NCBI GenBank assembly: GCA_947311435.1
Contig: CAMZKT010000012.1
Location: 1 to 33,245 of the forward strand
Reading direction: 5' to 3'
Source: an uncultured Desulfocapsa sp.
Lineage (GTDB): Bacteria > Desulfobacterota > Desulfobulbia > Desulfobulbales > Desulfocapsaceae
DNA: 33,245 bases
The notes under the pieces are model-generated. The model did not search any database, had not been told where the DNA came from, and saw only the letters and a program-made list of their open reading frames with translations. This document shows positions 9,201 to 17,305 of this stretch, in pieces (within the stretch, counting starts at the first letter, position 1; every line of letters starts with the position of its first letter). The position numbers and the translations under genes are program-made.

Positions 9201-9262
9201 CGATCGCTTCTAACGGGAAACCCCGTGGCTAAATCAAACTTAACTTTTCAGGAGGTACAAGA

Positions 9263-10207
9263 ATGAAAAATCGAAAAAATGTTACTCGAGTGTTGTTTTC
9301 TCTCATCACAGCCACAGGGCTGTTCTTTACAAATAGCGTCCTGGCTGCAGATACCGGCAGTAACGGTGAGGAATCCGTGGGAAAAGCCATGGTTCAAAAA
9401 GAGGTGCAGGACAGTACACGGGAGGAGGCCGGAGCAAAGAGAGAATCCATCATTAAGGAAGCAGTTTCCGCCCTTGGACACACCCAAACAGCGCTCGAAG
9501 CTATAGCCAGCAAAGACAAGCAGGCAGCCCTTGATGCCCTTGCAATGGTAACAGGTAAACTCGAGATCGTTGTAACACGTGACCCTGGACTGGCCAATGC
9601 CCCCATAGATGTCCGGATCGAAAAATTTGACCTGCATGCAACAGTTGATGCTGTAGAAAATGCGGTAAAACAGGCAGAAGATGTGCTGAAAAATGGAGAA
9701 GTTCAGCAGGCACGTATGATTCTTTCAGGACTTGCCTCACAAATGGATATTGTTGTAACCTCCCTGCCTCTCAAAATATACTCCGACGGTATCAAAGCTG
9801 TTGCCTCTCTGGTTGATGAGGAGAAATTTACGGAAGCTTCTGCGGCCATTTATGACCTGATGTCCACTTTTGTGGTTACAAAACAAGTCATTCCCCTGCC
9901 TATTCTCAGGACTGAACTCTTGCTGAAAAAAGCTGATCAGCTTGCTCAAAAGGAAGGACGCTCCGAGGAAGAAAACAAAGAGCTAACACTTCTTCTTGAC
10001 AATGCCAAAACACAGATTGAAATGGCAGAAGCACTTGGATATGGTGACAAAAAAGAATACAAAGGTTTTTATCGTCACATCAAGGAAATCAGAAAAAAAA
10101 CCGAAGATGGTAAATTTGGTAAGGGCTTCATGGAGGGCCTGGAAAACTCCCTCAAAGAGTTTAAAAAGAAAATCTTCAACACGACCGCTGAAGAAAAAAG
10201 CAACTAA
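9263..10207 (+). CDS. Secreted YfdX-family protein
   Basis: Signal peptide MKNRKNVTRVLFSLITATGLFFTNSVLAAD, then a helical region with EAVSALGHTQTALEAIASKDKQAALDALAMVTGKLEIVVTRDPGLANAPIDV; strong RBS (aggaggtacaagaATG). Confidence 0.8.
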   Translation: MKNRKNVTRVLFSLITATGLFFTNSVLAADTGSNGEESVGKAMVQKEVQDSTREEAGAKRESIIKEAVSALGHTQTALEAIASKDKQAALDALAMVTGKLEIVVTRDPGLANAPIDVRIEKFDLHATVDAVENAVKQAEDVLKNGEVQQARMILSGLASQMDIVVTSLPLKIYSDGIKAVASLVDEEKFTEASAAIYDLMSTFVVTKQVIPLPILRTELLLKKADQLAQKEGRSEEENKELTLLLDNAKTQIEMAEALGYGDKKEYKGFYRHIKEIRKKTEDGKFGKGFMEGLENSLKEFKKKIFNTTAEEKSN

Positions 10208-10220
10208 CATTTTTAGCCTG

Positions 10221-10255
10221 GCAAACGGAAGGCTTGTTCAATGCCTTCCGTTTGC
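10221..10255. other. Perfect 13-bp stem hairpin (no T-tract) downstream of the YfdX gene
   Basis: gcaaacggaaggc ttgttcaat gccttccgtttgc. Confidence 0.7.
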
Positions 10256-10484
10256 AGCAGCCTAGTGAAAGAAATAAACCATAAAAGAGGGGCATCCAAC
10301 TAAGCAAATAGTCTCCTGATGACGCCACACAGACACCTTCTCCCTCAAAAATAACGATTACCATTGACCGAAAGCAACTGTTTCAGAATAAGTAGACCAC
10401 CAAGCTCAATACATTTGCGGAATTCTCGGAAAAAGACTACTTTGTATCCATATCTTTCATCTTGATTGCTTTGTAAAAAACTTC

Positions 10485-10640
10485 GTCACTCCCCACAGGA
10501 CACCGCGTCTTTTCGTGGTCACGCTGGCATGTATATAACTGATACACGGCACCAGCCTGCCTGCGAAAACCTGCAGCCCTGTAGGCGTTACAGATTCAGT
10601 AGTTTTCGAATGTAAGTCGCTTACCCCTGTGAGTAGTGAC
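10485..10640 (+). repeat. Dispersed intergenic repeat family 1, copy B
   Basis: Aligns with the reverse complement of 5854-5988; carries an extra CTGCCTGCGAAAACCTGCA module shared with 12426-12546. Confidence 0.75.
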
Positions 10641-10647
10641 AAAACTT

Positions 10648-10724
10648 GATGGCGTCGCAAAAACTCTCCAGCTGCTTCGTTGCAACATTTTTTCTTTAAT
10701 TTAAACATTTTACGAGTTTATCAA
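10648..10724 (+). repeat. Dispersed repeat family 2, internally shortened copy
   Basis: GATGGCGTCGCAAAAACTC...CTGCTTCGTTGC...TTTACGAGTTTATCAA; same ends and internal block as 24931-25084 (reverse complement). Confidence 0.75.
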
Positions 10725-10794
10725 ACTTCATAAAATGTAATTTTCACTATACATCTACTTTAACAACGGAGTCCTCTCCAAAAGGAGCTGTACG

Positions 10795-11166
10795 ATGATC
10801 ACATATGTATACTGGTTTTCAATATTTGCCCTTACTGGTGCAGCTTTTTACGGAATAGGAGTAAAAGCCCAGAGTTGGAAAGCCTCCATTGTTGTCGCAC
10901 TGATCATTTTACTGGTGGGATGGGCAAGCTATTACTTCCGTCTACAGCAGGTTTTTGTCAAACGTTATGGTGGTGTTATGACGATTCGGGTCCCGGACGG
11001 CCAACACCATCTTTTGGCAACCTGGAAAGATGACAACCTGTGGATAGAAAATTATGATCCGGAGACCAACACCTGTATTTTTAGCGAATATTCAAAGGGC
11101 AACATGCTCCAGGGAAAAGTAACTATCACAAACTGTAATCCACGTATTCCCGACACAAATAAATAA
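10795..11166 (+). CDS. Small membrane protein of unknown function (two N-terminal TM helices)
   Basis: ORF of 123 aa with RBS (aaaaggagctgtacgATG) and two hydrophobic stretches. Confidence 0.7.
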   Translation: MITYVYWFSIFALTGAAFYGIGVKAQSWKASIVVALIILLVGWASYYFRLQQVFVKRYGGVMTIRVPDGQHHLLATWKDDNLWIENYDPETNTCIFSEYSKGNMLQGKVTITNCNPRIPDTNK

Positions 11167-11183
11167 AAAGCAGGCTGAATGCC

Positions 11184-12392
11184 ATGACAAATATGATCCC
11201 CCTTCAAGAAGCACATCAGCATATTTGTAATCTTAATTCCCTGCAAACGGTACCTGTCTCACTGGAAAAAGCCTTGGGACGAGTTTGTTCCACGGACATA
11301 TCTGCCGCTACAGACTGTCCGACCATGGATTCATCATCGAAAGATGGTTTTGCAGTTCTCTCCACAGATATAGAAGATGCATCAGTATCTCATCCGGTAA
11401 CACTCACTGTCACAGCTGCCTTGACGGCCGGAGATGACAGAGAGAATCTCTGCGTCACTCCGGGAACTGCAATCCGAATTATGACGGGTGCACCTGTTCC
11501 CTCCGGTGCGACAGCTGTGTTGGCTTCTGAATTTACACAAACTCGCGATTCCCGGAAGGTGATGGCTTTTGCAGACTCCGAGGAAGGGCGCAATATCCTG
11601 CGCAGGGGAAGCGATATCGTCAAAGGTCAAAAAGTTATGCGATCAGGAGACATATTGCACCCCGCACACCTTGGCTTACTGGCTGCATCTGGTATCAATG
11701 AGTTCCCCGTTTACCAGCTACCAGAAGTGGCTGTTGTGGCCACTGGAAGCGAACTGGTATTACCAGGAGAACGTATTCACCCTGGAAAAGTTGCAGCAAG
11801 CAATATGGTCGCAGCCACGGCCGAACTGCAAAAACTTGGGATCAAGGCTTCCACAATTCTCCTTCGTGACAATCTTGAACAACTGACGGAACAGTTCGGG
11901 AAAATTGTTCAACGGGTAGATGTTTTAATCACCTGCGGCGGTGTTCTTGACGGTGACAAAGATCTCACCATGAGAGCCATGGAACGAATTGGTATGGAGA
12001 AGATCTTCCACCGGGTACGCATTGGGCCGGGAAAAGGTGCCTGTATGGGGCGTGTTGGCAGAACATTGGTGTTTAATCTCCCTGGAGGACCGCCATCCAA
12101 CCATGTGGCACTGTTTCTGCTGGCACTCCCGGGCATCAGAAGACTCATGGGCTTTAAAACCCCCCTTCCTCAAAAAAGACAAGTGATTATGGCAGAGGAG
12201 TGCCAGGGACAGGAAAACTGGACGCAGCTCATTTACGGTGGAATAGATTTTAATGATGCTTTTGTTACTGCCAGCCCTTTTCACAAAATGAACCGTTTTG
12301 AAGCCATGACAAAGGCCGAACTTCTGATTGAGATCCCCGAAAACCTCAAGATACTCAAGAAAAATACCTTGGCTGAAGCATGGTTTTTTTAA
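11184..12392 (+). CDS. moeA: Molybdopterin molybdenumtransferase MoeA
   Basis: PLQEAHQHICNLNS...MDSSSKDGFAVLS...GTAIRIMTGAPVPSGATAVLASE...LPEVAVVATGSELV...VFNLPGGPPSNHVALFLLALPGIRRLMG. Confidence 0.95.
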   Translation: MTNMIPLQEAHQHICNLNSLQTVPVSLEKALGRVCSTDISAATDCPTMDSSSKDGFAVLSTDIEDASVSHPVTLTVTAALTAGDDRENLCVTPGTAIRIMTGAPVPSGATAVLASEFTQTRDSRKVMAFADSEEGRNILRRGSDIVKGQKVMRSGDILHPAHLGLLAASGINEFPVYQLPEVAVVATGSELVLPGERIHPGKVAASNMVAATAELQKLGIKASTILLRDNLEQLTEQFGKIVQRVDVLITCGGVLDGDKDLTMRAMERIGMEKIFHRVRIGPGKGACMGRVGRTLVFNLPGGPPSNHVALFLLALPGIRRLMGFKTPLPQKRQVIMAEECQGQENWTQLIYGGIDFNDAFVTASPFHKMNRFEAMTKAELLIEIPENLKILKKNTLAEAWFF

Positions 12393-12425
12393 GGCAGTTT
12401 TAGAGAACATTTTCTTGTTTTTCAG

Positions 12426-12546
12426 GTAACTGCAAAAATCAGCAAAAACATCGTTCACAGAATTTGTGACTACCGACAAAGCAGTGCAGCTTTTCGCAGG
12501 CAGAAATGCAGGTGCCGCGTATTGACTCTTATGTGAACAAGCCGGC
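12426..12546 (-). repeat. Dispersed intergenic repeat family 1, divergent copy E
   Basis: Reverse complement shares CAATACGCGGCACC and CTGCCTGCGAAAAGCTGCA with copy B (GATACACGGCACC, CTGCCTGCGAAAACCTGCA); bounded by GTAACTGC. Confidence 0.5.
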
Positions 12547-12611
12547 TCAGACAAAGATGGAGGCTAGCCGAATATGTCCCTTCTTCAGATTAAACAAAGA
12601 CATCAGGATAC

Positions 12612-13382
12612 ATGAAAAATACAATTACACTGATTCAGAAAACAGTTGTCATTAGTGACACTGGTCGTGAAGAGCGCGAGGAAACAATCGCCGTTGAAGT
12701 ACCATACAAAGTTGCCCTAAACGACGAGGATATCGGGGCATCCATGGTTCTTGCCACCGGGCTGGAGGAGTTTGGAGCCGGGTTTCTGTTTGGACAGGGC
12801 TATATCACGAAAGTCGGTCAGGTACGTGAGGTGCTGGTCTGCCCCGAAGGACGTATTTCGGTTCATGCAGATGTGGAAGAGGGGGGTGAACCGAAGGAAG
12901 TAATCATCACCTCCGGTTGTGGGGGCACCGGAAAAATATCGCGAGAAATGCTGGAGGGAGCCTTTGCCCCCCTTAACGAGTGCACTCTTGGGCTTGAAGA
13001 GGTCAACCAGTTCATTCGTGAGGTCCTGCAACAATCCCCCCTTGGCCCGACAACACACTGTGTTCACGGCTGTGGCTTATGGGCAAATGGGAGGCTACAG
13101 GGATTTTACGAGGATGTGGGACGACATAACGCCGTGGATAAGGTTATTGGTGCCATTCTTCTGGGGAAGATCCCCGCAAGCGGTGCTATCTACACCACCG
13201 GTCGTCTCACCTCGGATATGGTTCTCAAATGTGCCAGGATTGGGATTCCCATTGTGATCTCCCGAACTTCCCCCTCATCTCTTGGTCTTGCCATTGCTCG
13301 ACGTGCCGGAGTTACTTTGATCGGCTACGCCCGACCGGGTCGTCTGAATATTTTTAATGCTCCCGAGCGAATTGTTTGTTGA
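12612..13382 (+). CDS. fdhD: Formate dehydrogenase accessory sulfurtransferase FdhD
   Basis: YITKVGQV, TSGCGGTGKI, HCVHGCGLW, YEDVGRHNAVDKVIGA, TTGRLTSDMVLKCARIGIPIVISRTSPSSLGLAIARRAGVTLIGYAR. Confidence 0.95.
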   Translation: MKNTITLIQKTVVISDTGREEREETIAVEVPYKVALNDEDIGASMVLATGLEEFGAGFLFGQGYITKVGQVREVLVCPEGRISVHADVEEGGEPKEVIITSGCGGTGKISREMLEGAFAPLNECTLGLEEVNQFIREVLQQSPLGPTTHCVHGCGLWANGRLQGFYEDVGRHNAVDKVIGAILLGKIPASGAIYTTGRLTSDMVLKCARIGIPIVISRTSPSSLGLAIARRAGVTLIGYARPGRLNIFNAPERIVC

Positions 13383-14112
13383 CAGTACCACTCTTGCGCA
13401 CAATGAGTGTGGAGAAATAATGTAATTCCTTGTTCACAGTAGCTTTCAGATCATAATGTACCCGCTGATCTTCCATACTGGTACGCTCAACCAGGACGGC
13501 CCTGTGAAGAAGATTCAACTCTTCCAGTAGTGGTACCAGGCGATCCATGGCTTTGTATACTTTCATAAATACCACCGAATCAAATTGAGTCAAAATCTCT
13601 TTTAATCTCTCACTTTCAAAAACGGTTGGAATAATGACAACCTTATCGTCACCCAGGCAGAGAGGTGTATTGGCTGCTGCTGCTGTGTCTCCTATGGCAG
13701 ATATTCCAGGAATAATTTTGATTACAGTGTCAGGATGCTGCCGAAGTAATGTTTCGCAGACATAAAACCCTGTGCAATAGATGGCGGGATCCCCCAGAGT
13801 TGGTAAGGCCACGTCTACACCCGCCTCAAGCCGTCTATGTATCATGGCAGCAGCATCCTCCCAGGCCTCTCTTACCTCTGGATCAGGAATTTTACCAATA
13901 TGAACCTTTTTCATGGGAAACTGGTGATGAAGGACTTCTTTTTCCGAGGGATCAATAACACCAGCGACAATGGTAAGTGCAGTGCTTTTTTCATTTTGCC
14001 GGGCAGCAGGTGTCAACCACACCGCGCAGCTTTGCAATATTCGTACAGCTTTCAGAGTTATAAGCTCAGGATCACCCGGGCCCACACCTACAACATAAAA
14101 TATTCCTTCCAT
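13354..14112 (-). CDS. cobI: Precorrin-2/cobalt-factor II C20-methyltransferase
   Basis: MEGIFYVVGVGPGDPELITLKAVRIL... (tetrapyrrole methylase N-term), LPTLGDPAIYCTGFYV, IIPGISAIGDTAAAANTPLC; cobalamin riboswitch upstream. Confidence 0.9.
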   Translation of the reverse strand: MEGIFYVVGVGPGDPELITLKAVRILQSCAVWLTPAARQNEKSTALTIVAGVIDPSEKEVLHHQFPMKKVHIGKIPDPEVREAWEDAAAMIHRRLEAGVDVALPTLGDPAIYCTGFYVCETLLRQHPDTVIKIIPGISAIGDTAAAANTPLCLGDDKVVIIPTVFESERLKEILTQFDSVVFMKVYKAMDRLVPLLEELNLLHRAVLVERTSMEDQRVHYDLKATVNKELHYFSTLIVRKSGTVNKQFAREH

Positions 14113-14157
14113 GGGTACTCATTCGATTTATCGTGCTTTGAATAAATAATCCGGGCA

Positions 14158-14196
14158 CAAAAAAGCCCCGAACCAAAAAAATGATTCGAGGATGCC
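14158..14196 (-). terminator. Intrinsic terminator between cobalamin riboswitch and cobI
   Basis: Minus strand: GGCATCCTCGAATCATTTTTTTGGTTCGGGGCTTTTTTG (9-bp stem with G-T pairs, then T6). Confidence 0.75.
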
Positions 14197-14269
14197 CTTA
14201 GTTCCCACGAATAATTCATGCCCCCTTCTCCACGGGTGACACAAAGTAGTGCGTATTGTGCACAAATTT

Positions 14270-14490
14270 TCAGGCAGGTATTCTGACTTCCGGATCATCC
14301 TGCTTCTTCATTACGCCTTCCCGGCCTGAATTCGCCAGTGGCATGGAGCCTGTCCGAAAACATGCCATCAGCTTCCTGCACAAGCAAAGCGTGACCAGTC
14401 AGTTCCCAGCAGACATCCAGTGTAATGTTCGTCCCCGGTTACAGCGGCGGGCCCGTCCCGGACTCACACCGGGTTCCCATTTAAAGAGTT
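14270..14490 (-). promoter_or_regulatory. Cobalamin riboswitch
   Basis: Minus strand: GGGAACCCGGTGTGAGTCCGGGACGGGCCCGCCGCTGTAACCGGGG ... ATGCCACTGGCGAATTCAGGCCGGGAAGGCG ... GGAAGTCAGAATACCTGCC, the conserved B12-box and flanking elements. Confidence 0.95.
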
Positions 14491-14778
14491 GAAGTATAGA
14501 ATAGTACGACACAACAAGCTCTAAGCTCCTCTTCAAGCACCTGAAAGTTAAACACAAACTATAATCTGTAATAAATAATCCGTCAACACCTGCAACTAAC
14601 CTTTTCAACAGGTCGATGTTCCGACCTTAAAAACTAATCAAACTGTATATTTTTGAAGAAATATGAAAAATAATTTTGTTCCTCTTCCTACTTAGGGTAT
14701 CCTCAAGGGAGGAATAAACTCAAGGTGTTAAGCTTCTCTCCCTGACATTAAAATACACTTCTTCATAGAACTTACACA

Positions 14779-15876
14779 ATGGATAAACAAAGAATTGCAA
14801 TCCTGCAAAGTCAACTGGAAACAAGCTGGGATGGTATACTGGTTGTAGCACCTGATAAAACCATCATTCTGACCAATGATCGTTTTCATAGAATGTGGCG
14901 TATTACTCCACAGATTGCCGCCCTCCAGGATGATGCTGTTCAAATCAGAACAATCCTTGATCAGTTAATCGATCCCGATGCCTTTCTCGCCCGTGTTCAA
15001 TACCTCACCGAACACCCTGAAGAAACCAGTCTTGAGTATCTTTCCTTGAAAGACGGTCGTACCTTCGAACGGCACTCTTCACCACTGTATGACCCCGACA
15101 ATGTCTTTTTAGGACGCATCTGGTACTTTCGTGATGTCACCCAGACTAAAGACATGGAAGAGGCGATGCTCAAGTTGAAGAAATTCGAGTCCGTGGGAGT
15201 TCTTGCTGGAGGCATTGCCCATGACTTTAATAATATTTTAACGGCTGTACTGGGCAACATTCAGCTATCACTCTTCCATGTGGAGACAAACAATGAGGCG
15301 GCCAGCCTTCTTCAGGATGCCAGAAAAGCCGCTCAGCAGGCACAGGCTCTTACCAATCAACTCCTCACTCTGTCCAGAAACAACACACCTATCAAACAGG
15401 AAACCAGGATAGATGACATAATTAAGGAAAGTTGTAAGTCCCTCGAAGAAAACTCAAATATACACTGCACACTCAAGATAGCCGATGCCCTTACTTCCGT
15501 TGATTGCGACAGTAAACAGATAGGTGAGGCGATCCAGCACCTGCTTGACAACGCCAGACAGGCAATGCCGGACGGTGGAACCGTTAGAATCAGTGCAGAA
15601 AACGTATTCCACCCAAAAAACAGTAAACTCCCACCAGGTGATTTTGTATCCGTGACCATCAGTGATCACGGGTATGGGATAGCAGCAAAAAACCTGGATA
15701 GAATTTTCGACCCCTATTTTACAACCAAGACTCTTGGTAAGGATCAGGGAACCGGCCTTGGGCTGGCCATGGTGCATTCCATTGTTAACAAACATGGAGG
15801 CTTTATACAGGTGGAATCAGAGAAGGGAGAAGGAACAAGCTTCCACATACTGCTACCTGCTGGAAATAACCGGTGA
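14779..15876 (+). CDS. PAS-domain sensor histidine kinase without receiver domain
   Basis: PAS-like N-term, H-box GVLAGGIAHDFNNILTAVLGN, G-boxes DHGYGIAAKNLDRIFDPYFTTK...GTGLGLAMVHSIVNKHGG. Confidence 0.92.
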   Translation: MDKQRIAILQSQLETSWDGILVVAPDKTIILTNDRFHRMWRITPQIAALQDDAVQIRTILDQLIDPDAFLARVQYLTEHPEETSLEYLSLKDGRTFERHSSPLYDPDNVFLGRIWYFRDVTQTKDMEEAMLKLKKFESVGVLAGGIAHDFNNILTAVLGNIQLSLFHVETNNEAASLLQDARKAAQQAQALTNQLLTLSRNNTPIKQETRIDDIIKESCKSLEENSNIHCTLKIADALTSVDCDSKQIGEAIQHLLDNARQAMPDGGTVRISAENVFHPKNSKLPPGDFVSVTISDHGYGIAAKNLDRIFDPYFTTKTLGKDQGTGLGLAMVHSIVNKHGGFIQVESEKGEGTSFHILLPAGNNR

Positions 15877-16229
15877 CAACAGAGTGCAGATAAACAGCAG
15901 GAGGAGCCGTAACATCATAATGGATGCAAGACAATAGAGTGACAAATCGAAAAAGCATGGTATTAACGATGTAATTCGAATGAAGAAGGAAAATAAAAAA
16001 TTTGAACCGGAAGATCAGTTAATTAATTTAGCAGTATGAATTGTTCAAAAAGTGTTGTTCTTATGAAAACAACCTGTTGACATCTGGTTTTCTGGCCAAT
16101 CTACAAGCTTCCTGGGAAAAAACTTCGTAATTCGATATTCAACATTTTACGTAGCACGTTAACTCATCAGAGCATGGCAGATTCAGCATTGTAATTTTTT
16201 TGTATTGCACCAATCATAATAATTTACAA

Positions 16230-16934
16230 CTACTCATGGGGTGAAAGCATACAACTTGTTTTTACCAGTACGTTTTTCAGAGGACAGTTCTCGCCAGGAT
16301 CCTCTCCTTGACGGTAGCCCCGCAGGACTTCCACAGATTGTTCCGCAAGATATCGGCGGATCTCTCTTCGTTTCCCTTTAATCCTGGCAATTTTCATTGA
16401 ATCGTAAGATGTGGTTTGATGGCGCATCCAGGCGATAGTGGCTGCCTCTGCCCGCGCTACGATGGGGATTCGTTCTGTTCGTGCCACCGTTCCACTGCCA
16501 ACAGGCGTTGCATGTTCGGTGATTTCCCTTCCAAGCAATTCTGCTTCTGCTGCATAGCGTGGATGAAAATCGAGAAAACACACAACCGCAGCACAAAAAT
16601 CCATGACATATTTTTCCTGCTTTGCTGTTCTCCTGGCCAGCTCCGCCTTTCTTCTTCTGGCATACTCGGGTGTTTTTCTTTTTGCCTCGACCTCTCGGTG
16701 GGATTCAGTAATATCACTCTTTTTGGCCCATATTCCCTGTGAAATACTCCGCCCTCCCCGACGAATCTGTACAACCCAGGTTACCCCCTTAGACTTGACA
16801 CTTTTGGTAATTGCAGCATCTCCTGCGGCAAGAAACGCCCAATCGTCCGGCAGGATGAGTTGCTCGCCAGAATCTGTAACAAAGATTCCACTCGTTTTAC
16901 CCGGGCGAACAATGCAATGTTTGTGCGCCATCAA
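16230..16934 (-). CDS. DUF2293-domain protein
   Basis: EHATPVGSGTVARTERIPIVARAEAATIAWMRHQTTSYDSMKIARIKGKRREIRRYLAEQS matches the DUF2293 core pattern. Confidence 0.8.
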   Translation of the reverse strand: MMAHKHCIVRPGKTSGIFVTDSGEQLILPDDWAFLAAGDAAITKSVKSKGVTWVVQIRRGGRSISQGIWAKKSDITESHREVEAKRKTPEYARRRKAELARRTAKQEKYVMDFCAAVVCFLDFHPRYAAEAELLGREITEHATPVGSGTVARTERIPIVARAEAATIAWMRHQTTSYDSMKIARIKGKRREIRRYLAEQSVEVLRGYRQGEDPGENCPLKNVLVKTSCMLSPHE

Positions 16935-17300
16935 TCAAGCACCTGCCCGTTTTACCTTATACCCAAGGATCTTCAACTCTTTTTCAAGTATATCCCTGTG
17001 GTCGCCCTGGATCTCGACGACTCCATTCTTAACACTGCCACCACTGCCACACTTTTGTTTAAGAGATTTTGCAATTTTTTTCAGTGCAGCAGCATCCAGG
17101 GGCAAACCATTAATTAAAGTTACTCCTTTGCCTTTACGCCCCTTTGTTTCCCTCATCAACCGCACAACACCATCGTTGGCCATGGGCTGTTTCCGAGTAC
17201 AGCTACAGAGTTTTTTCTGCCTGTTGCACTTAGGGCACACTGTACCAAGCTCAGTTGAATATACCAAACCGGATCCTGTTTTTGAGTTTTTCCTGACCAT
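16935..17300 (-). CDS. yciH: SUI1/YciH-family translation initiation factor-like protein
   Basis: RLMRETKGRKGKGVTLINGLPLDAAALKKIAKSLKQKCGSGGSVKNGVVEIQGDHRDILEKELKILGYKVKRAG; N-terminal CPKCNRQKKLCSC zinc ribbon. Confidence 0.9.
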   Translation of the reverse strand: MVRKNSKTGSGLVYSTELGTVCPKCNRQKKLCSCTRKQPMANDGVVRLMRETKGRKGKGVTLINGLPLDAAALKKIAKSLKQKCGSGGSVKNGVVEIQGDHRDILEKELKILGYKVKRAGA

Positions 17301-17305
17301 AACTT

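Noticed and set aside
10221-10255. Classical Rho-independent terminator after the YfdX gene
   Set aside because: The 13-bp stem is perfect but is not followed by a T-run on either strand; recorded only as a hairpin.
11925-12554. 209-aa minus-strand ORF
   Set aside because: Mostly antisense to moeA, with the rest in a family 1 repeat; no recognisable domain.
14141-14582. Direct repeat aataaataatccg at about 14141 and 14570 flanking the riboswitch
   Set aside because: Short AT-rich 13-mer without other shared sequence; plausible by chance.
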